Shown here one piece after another: positions 6,783 to 16,674 of a stretch of DNA of 64,000 nucleotides. The notes beneath the pieces were generated by a model that had not been told where the DNA came from, searched no databases, and worked only from the letters and a program-made list of their open reading frames with translations. A program made the position numbers and the translations under genes. The stretch is from Methyloceanibacter stevinii (lineage in GTDB: Bacteria; Pseudomonadota; Alphaproteobacteria; Rhizobiales; Methyloligellaceae), in the NCBI RefSeq assembly GCF_001723355.1, contig NZ_LPWE01000013.1, forward strand, positions 1-64,000. Reading direction: 5' to 3'. Numbering within the stretch: position 1 is the stretch's first letter; the number at the start of each line of letters is the position of its first letter.

Positions 6783-7549
6783 CCCATTGGCAAAACCAGA
6801 CGTTTCGGAATCAATTTGGGTTTCCGCCTTGGCTTGGCGTGGGGCCTCCCAGCTTCTTCACCGATAAGGGGAACGAAGGTCACCCCGCCATGGTCTTCCT
6901 GCTCGAACGTATCCTCTCCGGTACGGCGTACGCGAATGAGGGTCTGGTACACGTCACGGCCGACGGGGATGACGAGACGGCCGCCAATGGCGAGCTGCTG
7001 CTTCAAGGCCTCCGGAACTTTGGGACCGCCCGCCGACACGATGATCGCGTCGAACGGTGCCTCCGGCGGCCAGCCTTTGGTGCCGTCGCCGCAGATGATG
7101 TCGACATTGTCGTAGCCAAGATGCGCCTCCCGCTCGCGCGCCAGGTCGGCAAGTTCTTCGTGTCGCTCAATGGCATAGACGGACGACGCGATACGGCCCA
7201 TCACGGCGGCGGCGTATCCGGAACCGGCTCCGACCTCGAGGACGGTGTCGCCGGGGCGGATCTCGGCCAGTTCGATCATCCGCGCGACGATATAGGGCTG
7301 CGAAATGGTCTGCCCCGCCGCGATCGGCAGGGCCGAGTCCTCATAGGCGAATTCGGAGAGGGGCTGTGACACGAAGACTTCGCGCGGCACCTGGGCCATT
7401 GCGGCAAGCACATGGGCGTCGCTGATACCGCGGGCCTCGAGATGGCGCGTGACCATCAAAGCCCGGTCGTGGGCGTGCGGGTCTTCGGTATGCGGGTCTT
7501 GGGCATGGATGTCGTCCACGCCCGGGGAGTTTCCGGGTGATGACATCAT
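6776..7549 (-). CDS. pcm: Protein-L-isoaspartate O-methyltransferase
   Basis: Repairs damaged proteins by methylating L-isoaspartyl residues with S-adenosylmethionine. It has 257 residues, with a His/Asp-rich non-conserved head of about 25. The family start is LEARGISDAHVLAAMAQVPREVFV; then QTISQPYIVARM, the SAM-binding loop LEVGAGSGYAAAVMG near 100, AIERHEELADLAR, GDGTKGWPPEAPFDAIIVSAG and PVG. The last 30 residues are basic and unusual. Translation ends 7 bp inside the following esterase-like gene. Two adjacent ATG codons (7549, 7546) could start it. Confidence 0.9.
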   Translation of the reverse strand: MMSSPGNSPGVDDIHAQDPHTEDPHAHDRALMVTRHLEARGISDAHVLAAMAQVPREVFVSQPLSEFAYEDSALPIAAGQTISQPYIVARMIELAEIRPGDTVLEVGAGSGYAAAVMGRIASSVYAIERHEELADLAREREAHLGYDNVDIICGDGTKGWPPEAPFDAIIVSAGGPKVPEALKQQLAIGGRLVIPVGRDVYQTLIRVRRTGEDTFEQEDHGGVTFVPLIGEEAGRPHAKPRRKPKLIPKRLVLPMGC

Positions 7550-7670
7550 CCTGGAAGACTACACGATGCCGCGAATGCCGACCTTGATTCTGATCAGGGG
7601 GACGGCGGGATTCGGCGGTTTCGTCCGAAACCGCCCGAGGCGCACCGTTTTCCCGGATTCCAGGTTAGCC

Positions 7671-8390
7671 CTACCTGAGTTCCCAAGAGACCTGGACTTT
7701 GGCTTCGACCGACATCGTGCCGCCCTCCACGGGGACCTGCTTTGCTTCGGCCATCATCGGGGCCGCGGTTGCCATGGCGCGATAGGGGCGGGGCGTGTAG
7801 TCGCCGCTTTCGGTAATCTTGACGACGGGTCCGAGCTCCACGCCGGCCGCTTCCGCGTAGAGCTTGGCGTTGTCGATCGCGTTGGTCATGGCGAGCTTGC
7901 GGGCCTCGTCCTTCATCTTTTCCGGTTCGGCGATGCCGAAGCTGATCGAGTTGATCTCATTGGCGCCCGCCTGCACCACCTTGTCTAGGACGTCGCCGAG
8001 CTTGTCGATGTCGCGCACGGTGATGTTGACGTTGTTGCTGACCCGATAGCCGGTGATGAACGCGGCCTGTTCGTCCTTTTTGCGTTCGTAGACCGGCGAG
8101 ACGTTGAAGTCCGTCGTTTGGATGTCCTTCGCCTTGAGGCCGGCCTCCTTGAGCGTGCTGACCACCTTGGTCATTGCGTCCGTGTTCTTGGACAGCGCGT
8201 CCTGCGCGGTCTGCCCTTCGGAGGTTACGCCTGTGGAGATGCTCGCCATGTCCGGCGCCGCCTTGACGGTCCCGGAGGCTGACAGGGTGATGGTCCGCTT
8301 GGCGCCGGCTGCGGAAGCCGAGAGAGGAAGCGCGGCGGCGAGCACGGCGATGGCTGGGACAAGCATCCGAAGGGGGCGGGCAAAGGTCAT
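7671..8390 (-). CDS. SIMPL domain (DUF541) periplasmic protein
   Basis: A 239-residue exported protein of the SIMPL/DUF541 family, whose best-known relatives are linked to oxidative stress protection; the molecular role is unknown. The ATG at 8390 follows a GGAG site and opens a signal peptide (about residues 1-27, ending SASA). The domain follows: ITLSASGTVKAAPDMASI at the start, a Lys-rich LKEAGLKAKDIQTTDFNVSPVYE strand pair, GYRVSNNVNITVRDIDKLG, and the ARKLAMTNAIDNAKLYAEAAGV helix. The frame extends upstream to 8507 but that part has no conserved features. It stands apart from its neighbours. Confidence 0.88.
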   Translation of the reverse strand: MTFARPLRMLVPAIAVLAAALPLSASAAGAKRTITLSASGTVKAAPDMASISTGVTSEGQTAQDALSKNTDAMTKVVSTLKEAGLKAKDIQTTDFNVSPVYERKKDEQAAFITGYRVSNNVNITVRDIDKLGDVLDKVVQAGANEINSISFGIAEPEKMKDEARKLAMTNAIDNAKLYAEAAGVELGPVVKITESGDYTPRPYRAMATAAPMMAEAKQVPVEGGTMSVEAKVQVSWELR

Positions 8391-8563
8391 GGGAGGCTCC
8401 AGGTCTTTCGAGGTGGTCCTTGAGTTTGGGACACATAAGGAATCTGTTATGAGGCGGAATTGTGAGGCTGGGCAGAACGCTCTACAAGGCCAGCCTCTGC
8501 CGCGCACGACTCGTTACGCGCGGCGTGTGACATTCGGATCATCATCCGTCATTCGCACATCGG

Positions 8564-8640
8564 GGGCCCGTAGCTCAATTGGTTAGAGCCGGCGGCTCAT
8601 AACCGTCTGGTTGCTGGTTCGAGTCCAGCCGGGCCCACCA
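8564..8640 (+). tRNA. tRNA with CAU anticodon (Ile2 or elongator Met)
   Basis: Full cloverleaf with encoded CCA. The acceptor stem GGGCCCG pairs with CGGGCCC; D arm GCTC/GAGC; anticodon stem GGCGG/CCGTC with loop CTCATAA (anticodon CAT at 8598-8600); T arm with GGTTCGAGTCC. It lacks the three consecutive G-C pairs of an initiator tRNA. The anticodon and T-arm resemble E. coli tRNA-Ile2, read after lysidine modification, more than elongator Met. The identity is undecided. Confidence 0.93.
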
Positions 8641-8678
8641 ACCTTGGAGCGCTCAACGACATAGGCGCGGACGCGCGC

Positions 8679-10232
8679 TCACAAACTCGGGAAAGTCGGC
8701 TTTCGTAACATCCGGCCGGGGAGTTGTTTCTTTGCGAGAGGAATCAGAACGCCGGCCATCAGGATGAGGCCGCAACCGGCCAGAAGCCCGTCGATGATCC
8801 AGGACACTGGATCGGCCATGCCCTCACTGCGGAACGTTGCGATATGCGCCGCGGCGACGGCGCACAAGGTCAACCCGGTCAAGAGCCGCAAAATCCGGGC
8901 GCAGGCGGATTCCCCCGGGGCGAAGTAGCCGATGACGAGCGCAAGCCCGAAACACACGAGATAGGTCGTGAGTGCGAGATTAGACGCGACGGCGAGCACA
9001 ACGAGAGCCGTGGCGGCCAGCGCGAAGGGCTGGCTCCATGCGAGGGCGGCCCAGATCCGCTCCCAGAACGGTTCGGGATTTCCCTTTTCGCGCTTCCGGT
9101 GAAGCCAGATGGTCACGCCGGTATGCGTGACGATCGTCAGCGCCAGCCCAAGCAGGCCGTAAGCGATCTTGACGAGCGTGCCGCCGAACCACCCGAAATG
9201 GATCGGATGAAGCGCACCGAGAATCTGCTGCCCCACCGACCCCCGCTCGAGGCCGCCATCCCCCACGAGATCACCGGACCCGTCGAAATAATAAGGGTTT
9301 GCTGACGACAGATGCCCAGGCGTCTGCATGGACAGATGGGTCATCTGCCCGGCGGTGCCCGCATGTTCGACGTGGACGCTTCTGAACTCCGCCTCGGGGT
9401 GCTCCTTCCTCACATGCGAGATCATGGCGTCGAGATCGGGGAGCGGCGCCAACTTGTGATCCTTGCCCGCTTGCGGACCGATGAGCACCGCGAATGCCTT
9501 TTCGGAGTCGCCTTCATACGCCGCCAGCGCCAGCACCCCGATGACCAGGACGGACAAGCCCAGAAGGGCGCCGGTCAGCGAAACGGCAATGTGAAAAGGC
9601 AGCCCCCACACGCCGAGCCTGTTGTGCAAATCGGCATCCTGCAGCCGGCGTGACCCGCCCAAGCGAAACGAAAAGGCGTCGCGGAATATTCTCGGGTGGG
9701 ACAGCACGCCCGAAATCAGCGAGGAGAGGAGTGCGACGCCGGTTAGCCCGACGATGAACAGGCCATAGGTTTGCGGCAGATGCAGATGGATATGCAGCTT
9801 GGCGAGAAATTCGGACCAAGGTGCATGAGCCTTGTCGACGATCCGACCTTGCTCGTTGGCGAGCCATTCGCCCTGGGCGCTGCTCTCATGGTCGTGGAAG
9901 CTGACGTCGAAATGAAGCGTTCGCGATCCGTCCCACGCGAGGAAGAGGTCGGGGACCTTCGAGCCCATCTTCGCACGGCCATAGGCCGCGCGCATGGCGG
10001 CTTCGAGTGCCGCCGGCGCGGGCTCCGTGGCGACCAGCGGGGCATTGGGTTGTTCCCAGCGCTTGAACTCGAGCACGAACACAGCAAGCGTTCCCGACAG
10101 ACATACGATGTAGATGAGCGCCGCAAAGGCGAGGCCGAGCGCGGAGTGGCCGGCCAGCATGGCGCGCACGAAGTCCGGCGAGAGCCAGTTCTTCTTACGG
10201 GGCGCGTTGTTTGAACTCGATGTGTCGGTCAT
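8679..10232 (-). CDS. PepSY-associated transmembrane protein (iron-regulated, siderophore reductase-like)
   Basis: A 517-residue inner-membrane protein of the PepSY_TM family, members of which sit with siderophore receptors and are thought to reduce or release iron in the periplasm. After a short polar head, helices are predicted near 33-55, 178-200 and 228-250 and as a C-terminal group near 365-505. Long periplasmic PepSY segments lie between them. His-containing helices such as HIHLHLPQTYGL and HPIHFGWFGG fit haem or metal binding in this family. The ATG at 10232 overlaps the preceding gene's stop as ATGA and has no Shine-Dalgarno site, implying translational coupling. It is the last gene of the receptor operon. 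Confidence 0.85.
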   Translation of the reverse strand: MTDTSSSNNAPRKKNWLSPDFVRAMLAGHSALGLAFAALIYIVCLSGTLAVFVLEFKRWEQPNAPLVATEPAPAALEAAMRAAYGRAKMGSKVPDLFLAWDGSRTLHFDVSFHDHESSAQGEWLANEQGRIVDKAHAPWSEFLAKLHIHLHLPQTYGLFIVGLTGVALLSSLISGVLSHPRIFRDAFSFRLGGSRRLQDADLHNRLGVWGLPFHIAVSLTGALLGLSVLVIGVLALAAYEGDSEKAFAVLIGPQAGKDHKLAPLPDLDAMISHVRKEHPEAEFRSVHVEHAGTAGQMTHLSMQTPGHLSSANPYYFDGSGDLVGDGGLERGSVGQQILGALHPIHFGWFGGTLVKIAYGLLGLALTIVTHTGVTIWLHRKREKGNPEPFWERIWAALAWSQPFALAATALVVLAVASNLALTTYLVCFGLALVIGYFAPGESACARILRLLTGLTLCAVAAAHIATFRSEGMADPVSWIIDGLLAGCGLILMAGVLIPLAKKQLPGRMLRKPTFPSL

Positions 10233-10788
10233 GAAAGGAGGCTCGGGAGGAAGGCGATCCCATAGCCGGCAACGCAGATGGCGAAGAGGATGGCAGTTGC
10301 CCGCAGGAGCTTCGAGTCGGCCAGCGTCCAAGCCATGCCCGCGCCCCACAGCACCGGAACCATGATGCCGCCGATGACCATCTTGTCCGTTGCGGGCATG
10401 GGCATGGCAACGGCGAAGGCGACGCCGACACCGATCGACGCAGCGCCCGCAAGCACGATGGCCAACAGGCTCTTGGCGATCGCCCGCGTCCAATTGGTGT
10501 TGCGCTGCTCGGGTTCCGCCGGCTTGTCGCGTCCATTGGAGCGCCTCTCACGGAACTGAACCGTAGCGCCGACGCCGAGCAGTGCCACCAGCGAGAAGAC
10601 GATCAGGCAAAGGCCGTTCCGCGCTCGCCCCCAAACGCGTCCGCGAAGATGGCGAAGCTTGCGCCGATCGCAAGCCAGCCGGTTAGGACGACGGCCGTCA
10701 TGCCGTTGCGTCGTTTCGCGAGCCAAGCCCACCTTAGGAGTGCGATACCCGTGGCGAGCAGGCCAACGGCCACCGCGATCAGGCCCAA
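10229..10788 (-). CDS. DUF3325/DUF3649-like small membrane protein(s), frame broken near 10615
   Basis: Two reading frames abut here. The first (TTG at 10788, stop at 10603) gives a 61-residue peptide with two helices, like the start of DUF3325 proteins. The second runs to 10229 and gives a hydrophobic segment continuing that domain, then a charged linker and a three-helix region resembling DUF3649 (MPMPATDKMVIGG-like). One missing base near 10605-10625 would join them into one protein of about 185 residues. Otherwise they are two overlapping genes, the second starting at GTG 10588. Both families are known companions of TonB-dependent siderophore receptors and PepSY proteins, which fits the position. 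Functions are unknown. Confidence 0.6.
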
Positions 10789-10904
10789 CTCCGAACTCCC
10801 TCAAACATCTTTCGCCTTCTTTCCCAGCCGTCTCATGCAGCGGTGCCCACCCGCCACCGCATGGGGCAGGGGGTGAGCGCCGGAACCTTAGTCTTGAGCG
10901 CGGA

Positions 10905-13845
10905 TCAGTATCTGTATGTCGCGCTGCCGATAATCGTGCGTGCTTGGCCAATGCCGCAGGTGAGGCTGAACGCGCCGCACGACACGAGATACTCCGTGTC
11001 CGCGATGTTCTGTCCGGTAACGGCCAGCCGCCAATGCTCGGTTTCGTAGCCGATCGAGGCATCGAACAACGTGACGTCGGGCGTCGTGACCGTGTACTGC
11101 AGCCCGGTCAACAGGTCCTCGCCTACGTCCGTGACCTCGCCGATGTAGCGGACGCCACCGCCGACCGACACGCCTTCGAGGAAGCCCCCACCGAACGTGT
11201 AGATGCCCCAGAGGGACGCCAAGTGTTCCGGCATGTTCGGATCTTCGGTACCGATCTTGTAGCCGAGCGGATCGGGATAGTCGGTGAATTCGGAGTCCGT
11301 GTAGGTGTAGGACGCGATCACCTTGAGCTCGGGGGTGAGGTTGCCGATCGCCTCGAACTCGAAGCCCCTGATCCGCCGCGCGGCGCCGATCAAAGTCTCG
11401 AAGAGCGTGTCCGGCGACACGGTGAGATTCTCTTCTTCGATCTCGTAAGCAGCGAGATTCACGGCGAATTGCGATCCGCGCGGCTGGATCTTCAGGCCGA
11501 CCTCGATCTGATTGCCTTCGCGTGGTGTCGCACCCCGGCCGTTTGTTCTGACATAGAGCGTGTCGGAAACGATCACGCCCGGCTGAGGCGTAAAGGACTG
11601 CGACCAGGACACGTAGGGTGCGAACCCGGCGTCGAACTCGTACATGAGCGCGGCCCGGCCCGAGACGGCTTGCTCGTGATCGTCGGGCGATCCTTCGAAC
11701 CCGATATTGACCCAATCCTGCCGGATACCCGCAACGCCGATCCAGTTTCCAAGACGCATCTGATCCTGAAGGTAGATGCCCGTCTGGTACTGAGCCTGAT
11801 TGGGGTTCCGTGTCGGTTTGACGTCTTTCGGGCTGACGGGCTGCAGGTTGTCGAGGTTAACCTGATAGCTGGAGCGCTTATGATTGCCCTTGAAGACGTT
11901 GTACTTCTTCTGCGTGCCCGGATAGCCGGCGAAGTCGAGTATGTAGTTGCGGTCGATGCCGAGCCCCGCGACATAGTCGTTCGACAGCCCGGACGTAATG
12001 CCCGGCGCTTGCGTGAGGGCCTCTGCGAGAACCGAATCCCGATAGCCCGGCGGCAGGAAGGGAAGAAACGGCGCCAGCTCCGCGTCTACGGCTGACGTGA
12101 TGCCGGCCCTCACCTGCGGCAGGATGAACGAGTACGCCTGATCGTAAGCCAATGCCTCGGCGGCCGGGATGGTCGCCGGATTGACGCCCGATGCGGTCAG
12201 AAGATTGTCGATCAGGTTGATGTCGGAGGAACTCTCCCTGAAGCTCATATAGTCGGCGCCGCCGGTGACTTCGTGCTCGAGCTTCCCGGTGTCGAATTCG
12301 CCGGTCAGGTACGTGTCCGTGGTGAACACGCGTGTGTCCGTCTCGGACACATACCGAGACCTGGCGAGCTCCGTTTCGTCGGCGTTCAGATACGGGGCGT
12401 AGTCGGGAATGACCAGCGGCACACCGAGGAATTCCTCGAACGGCCCGTTGAGGATGTTCAGCCGGGCACTCGTCAATCCTGCAGGGTAAGTGGAATCGTA
12501 TTGGTTCTTGGTGTGCGTGTAGCGCATGCCTGTGTGGAACTTCAGGCCGCTGTCGAACTTCTTGTCGACCAAGAGCGTGCCGGATTCCTGCTCTGTGTCG
12601 TAATAGTCCGTCGGAATGCCGGCAAACGTGTTCGGGGGAATCTTGCGGCCTTGCGCGTTCGGATAGAGCGTTCCCTCCAGGGGGAAGAACTGGGCCGAGG
12701 AGCCGGAGTCGTCCTGTTGGAAATTACCCAGCAGCAGAACCTCGGTATCCGCATCCGGCCGGTACGCAATCGACGGCTGAAGCATCCAGCGGTCGTTGTC
12801 GACGTAGTCGACTTGCGTCTCCGAAAGGCGGCCAAGGCCGGTGATGCGGTAGTAGAGACCGGCCTCCTTGGAAATCGGGCCGCTGAGGTCGCCTCTGAGC
12901 TGCTTGAACTCGAACGACCCGTAGTCGATGCCCGCTTCGGCAGAGGCTCGAGCGTTGGGCGCTTCGAAATGCCGTTCACGATGCCGCCGACGCTCGTGGC
13001 GCCGTACAGCATGGCGGATGGGCCGCGCAGAACCTCGATGCGCTCGAGGGCGTAAGGCTCGATTGGAATTGTATTGTAGTAATAGCCGCCGTGGATGCTT
13101 TTCGCCAAACCGTCGACGAATAGCGAGCCCTCAGTGCCGCGAATGACGATGTTGTCGTTCCGTGTGTCGACGCCGAAACCGTTGGCGAAAACGCCAGGGG
13201 TATAGCGAACGGCTTCGTCGAGGGTCTGGACGCCCTGCTCCTGCATTTGCTCTACACCGATGACGCTGATGGACTGCGGCGTTTCGATGAGGGGCGTGTC
13301 GGTTTTCGTGCCCGTCGCGGAGCGCGTCGCCACATAGCCTTCGACGGGGCTGTACGCCGTCGGCTCGCCTCCGGCGAGGGAGTCTTTAACGCCTTCCGGC
13401 GCCGGGACGTCAACGGAGCGGGGACGGCCGTCCGAACGGGAGCGACAGGCTGCCGTGGGGCCGGGGTGCGAACGTAGCTGGTGGTGCGGCGTGGCGTAGC
13501 CGCCGGGGCCGGGTCGGCCTCAGGCGTGGGCTCGCGCCCTTCGACCACCATGGGGTCGAGTTCGACGCCCGAAGCGGTGTCCGCTTCCTGGAGTGCATCG
13601 GGCTCGGACCCGGTGTCGGCCTGTTCTGTCGGGGCGGAGTCCGACGGTTCCGTTGAAGACTCCGAGGTGCCGGATGAAGACTCTGAAACCTCGGCGGACG
13701 ACTCCGAGACGGTCGGTGAGGCCTCTTGCGCCTTGGCGATGCCTAGACCCGTGCACGCTGTTACAAGAAGCAGCGCAGCCGAGTGAAAGCGAACATAACC
13801 GAGCAGGCTGCCAGTAACGGCAGCCGTCTTAGCGAAAATCCTCAA
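10905..13845 (-). CDS. TonB-dependent siderophore receptor, two frame breaks
   Basis: An outer-membrane receptor for ferric siderophore uptake, about 980 residues if repaired. The TTG at 13845 opens a signal peptide ending near AKAQ. A Ser/Glu/Pro-rich stretch of about 120 residues follows, then a plug domain (LIETPQSISVIGVEQMQ, RYTPGVFANGFG, RGTEGSLFVDGL, ALERIEVLRGPSAMLYG). The barrel ends in a Tyr-Arg-Tyr C-terminus, as barrel proteins do. Frames change near 13,400-13,430 and 12,935-12,960; each fits one deleted base. Downstream beta-strand sequence is intact. The PQSISV plug signature is typical of siderophore receptors. The divergent exbB-exbD-tonB genes provide the energy. Confidence 0.88.
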
Positions 13846-14330
13846 TTTAACCCCCCAATCACTTCCAAAAGGCCGGGTCTTTGACCCATTAACCTTCCGT
13901 TAAGCGTAGACGGAGGGGTGTTCAGATCAGTACTGAATTCTCCTCAACAAGTTTGTTGAGAGCTGTTGTGCGACAACTTGTTCAGCAACGCATTCTCGGA
14001 ACAGTACTGCGGGGGGATCAAGAGTCGAAAGCATACCAATTAGTATCCAGGTCTGCTTTAGACCTTCTCAGAGGCTTCAATTCTACGGTCGCGGGGAAAT
14101 AATCATCTAAGTATATTTGGTCGCAGATGCACTCACAAGGTGCAATGCGGCTAGGGCCATTGGCGCCGCTGACACAGCGTTTAGCGAGCCAACGCGGGCG
14201 AGAATGAATGCTCGCAGGCCTTCGGTGCTTCGCGCAGGCGCCCACGTTCGCACACGTGCAGCCAGGGCCGGGTCTTGACAGACCCAGGTCGGTGGGAGAA
14301 GAGAGCGGTGCTGGGCGTTGGAGAATATTA
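13846..14330. promoter_or_regulatory. Divergent promoter region of the iron-uptake island
   Basis: A 485-bp gap between the receptor (minus strand) and exbB (plus strand) with no supported gene. It is locally AT-rich around 13,900-14,060 and carries several palindromes, listed separately. Both transcription units presumably start here. Confidence 0.6.
13927..14009. promoter_or_regulatory. Cluster of operator-like palindromes upstream of the receptor
   Basis: Seen directly: TCAGTACTGA at 13927-13936; CTCAACAA-GT-TTGTTGAG at 13943-13960; GTTGT-GCG-ACAAC at 13965-13977; and a second CAGTACTG at 14002-14009. The four sites lie within 83 bp, 82-165 bp upstream of the receptor start. An iron-responsive regulator (Fur, Irr or RirA type) is the natural candidate, but no site matches a consensus I can name with confidence. 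Confidence 0.55.
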
Positions 14331-15342
14331 GTGCGCTTCTTGAATTTCGGGAGGCGGCCCGCGCTCAGTGCTGCCAGCCTTCTTACGCTTCTCGCGTGGG
14401 TTTTCGGAGGAATTCCGAGCCCGCTTGCACCCATCGTTGTGCCTGCCGCCTATGCGCAGGAGGCACCGCAATCCGCGCGCGAGTGCCGGTTTCGCCGCTC
14501 GGCGAGACCCCCTTGCAGTCCGAGGAGCGCCGCCGCCGGACAGCGAGTCCTCTGCTTCTGAGGCCGTTCCGGAGCCCGAGGCGACACCGGAACAGTCCGA
14601 GCCTGCCGACGACGAGACGGCCGTAAGCGAGGGCGACACCCTTCCGCATAATCTATCTCCGTGGGGCATGTTCATGGCCGCGGACATCATGGTGAAGGCG
14701 GTGATGATCGGGCTGGTCATCGCATCGATTGTCACCTGGACGGTGTTCCTGGCCAAGTCGCTGGAGCTGTCGGCGGCCGGAGGCAAGGCGCGTCGTGCGC
14801 TGGGACTCATCGCCAAAGAGACGTCCCTGGCCGGCTCCGCGCGGCGACTCGGGAAGGCGCGCGGGGTGGTTCCCGCGTTCGTCGACGCCGCGAGGACGGA
14901 ACTGAAACTCTCTCAGGGCGGCGCGGACGCGGCCGGGATAAAGGAGCGAGTGGAGTCGCGTCTCGACGGGCTGCGTGTCGCCGCGGTCCGTCAGATGAAC
15001 GCGGGCACGGGCGTGCTGGCCACGATCGGCTCGACGGCGCCGTTTGTCGGTCTGTTCGGCACGGTCTGGGGCATCATGAACAGCTTCATCGGCATCTCGA
15101 AAGCACAGACGACCAACCTTGCCGTGGTGGCACCCGGCATCGCCGAAGCGCTGCTGGCGACGGCTCTGGGACTGGTCGCGGCCATCCCGGCGGTGATCGT
15201 CTACAACTACTTCGCCCGGTCGATCGCGGGCTACCGCGCGCTCGTAAGCGACGGCGCGGCCGAGGTCATGCGGCAGCTTTCGCGCGACCTTGATGCGTCA
15301 CCGAGCACGGACAAGCCTGAGATTCAGGCGGCGGCGGAGTAG
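14331..15342 (+). CDS. exbB: TonB-system energiser ExbB with N-terminal extension, frame broken near 14,480-14,530
   Basis: An inner-membrane proton-channel subunit that, with ExbD, drives TonB. The GTG at 14331 has a GGAG site and opens a signal-like segment ending [11 protein letters not shown]. This is followed by an acidic Pro/Glu-rich linker, as in long ExbB proteins. The frame is lost in the linker and regained before [11 protein letters not shown], consistent with two single-base deletions. The MotA/TolQ/ExbB domain follows: helix one in [20 protein letters not shown], then [30 protein letters not shown] and the last helix in [22 protein letters not shown], all strongly conserved. exbD starts 4 bp after the stop. 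Confidence 0.9.
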
Positions 15343-15346
15343 CGCG

Positions 15347-15799
15347 ATGTCGATGAAGTTCAACGACGACGGCGAGGATCTCACGGAGAACGGCGAGATC
15401 AACGTCACGCCGTTCATCGACGTGATGCTGGTTCTCCTGATCATCTTCATGGTGGCGGCGCCGCTGTCGACGGTCGACGTTCCTGTGGATCTGCCGGTCT
15501 CGACGGCCGCCCCGAAGAAGAAGCCGGATAAGCCGCTCTACCTGACCATCAAGTCGGACTTCACGATCGCGGTCGGCAACGACACCTTGGCGCGCGGCGG
15601 CATGGCCGCCGCACTCGACAAGGAGACGAACGGGGACCGGAAGCGCCGCGTGTTTCTTCGGGCGGACAAGACCGTGCCCTATAGCGAGCTGATGGAGGTC
15701 ATGAACCTTCTGCGCGCCGCCGGCTATCTCAAGGTGGCGCTGGTCGGCCTCGAGGGTACGACGGTGGGCGAGGGGCAGCAGCACGTTGACGCTCCATAG
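15347..15799 (+). CDS. exbD: Biopolymer transport protein ExbD
   Basis: Partner of ExbB in the proton-driven TonB motor. It has 150 residues: a short cytoplasmic tail, one membrane helix (about 24-41), and a periplasmic domain. The proton-carrying Asp is at position 25 in the conserved NVTPFIDVMLVLLIIFMV segment, the same position as in E. coli ExbD when counted from the ATG at 15347. The periplasmic end has the LRADK and MNLLRAAGYLKVALVG segments usual for the family. The last codons overlap the start of tonB by 14 bp. Confidence 0.95.
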   Translation: MSMKFNDDGEDLTENGEINVTPFIDVMLVLLIIFMVAAPLSTVDVPVDLPVSTAAPKKKPDKPLYLTIKSDFTIAVGNDTLARGGMAAALDKETNGDRKRRVFLRADKTVPYSELMEVMNLLRAAGYLKVALVGLEGTTVGEGQQHVDAP

Positions 15800-16591
15800 C
15801 GATGTCTTCAAGGAAAGCGCCCCGAGCTTCCACCGGTGGTGCGAGATTGCGGCGCTGATCCTCGTCCTTCATGTGGGGGGAGGGATCGCGGCGACGGTCA
15901 CCTGGCCGAAAGAGGTCGAGCCGGATCCTGCCGGTGCGGTGGTGATGGAACTCTCCGCGATGGCGGTCGCGCCGCTCCGGCCTGAGGACCTCGCCATCGG
16001 CCCCCTTTTGCGGGAGTCGGTGCCGACGCTTCAGCCCATCGACGAAGCCGTGCCCGAAGAGTCCGAGTTTCCCGAGCTCGCGGAGGCGCCCCTGGCGCCG
16101 GACCCCGAGGTCGCATTGCCCAAGGCCGAAATGGTGGAGACGGTGCAGGAGGCCGAAACGGTCGACACGCTGCGCGAGGCTCAGCCGGGCATCGAGTTGA
16201 ATGCAGCCGCGGCGGTCGCCACGGCGCCGCCGAAATTGGATGCGGTTCCCGGTGAGACCATCACGGCGCAATCCCTTGGCGCGAATATCCGTTCCAACCC
16301 CGCCGAGATCGCGTGGCAAAAGGAAATCCTGTTCCACCTCAACCGGTACAAGCGCTACCCCGCGGCCGCGCGCGCCCGCGGCGTTCAGGGTGTAACCAAG
16401 GTCGAGTTCAAGATCGCGCGGCGGGCAAGCTGGTGGATGCGCGGCTCATTCGCGGATCGGGGTCGGAGCCCTTGGACGAAGAGGCATTGGCCGTGCTGCG
16501 CCGGGCGAGCCCGTTTCCGGAGCCGCCGGACCGGCAGCCCGGCGAGCAGGTCCATCTCGTGCTGCCGATCGAGTTCCTCATTCGGCGCTGA
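15786..16591 (+). CDS. tonB: Energy transducer TonB, frame broken near 16,418
   Basis: Transmits energy from ExbB-ExbD to outer-membrane receptors. It has a cytoplasmic tail, a single N-terminal helix (about 21-40) and a long acidic Pro/Glu/Ala-rich periplasmic spacer. The C-terminal domain has YKRYPAAARARGVQGVTKVEFKI, then in another frame GKLVDARLIRGSGSEPLDEEALAVLRRASPFPEPP and LVLPIEFLIRR. A single missing base near 16,415-16,424 explains the break. The spacer is Glu-rich rather than the more usual Pro-Lys-rich. The gene overlaps exbD and completes an exbB-exbD-tonB operon divergent from the receptor. Confidence 0.88.
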
Positions 16592-16674
16592 GCCGACATT
16601 CACGGTTGACACCGAGGCGATAGAGATGCGGCACTCGAACCGCTTCCTTTCGGCCCGCTTGAGGAGAAATCTCG

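Noticed and set aside
12542-13333. Separate receptor-like genes in the 10.9-13.8 kb region
   Set aside because: The three frames form successive parts of one receptor (signal/extension, plug, barrel), so a single interrupted gene is the better reading.
14018-14434. 138-codon open frame on the minus strand in the iron-island promoter
   Set aside because: It has no ribosome site or conserved sequence, and it overlaps the palindromes and the exbB signal region.
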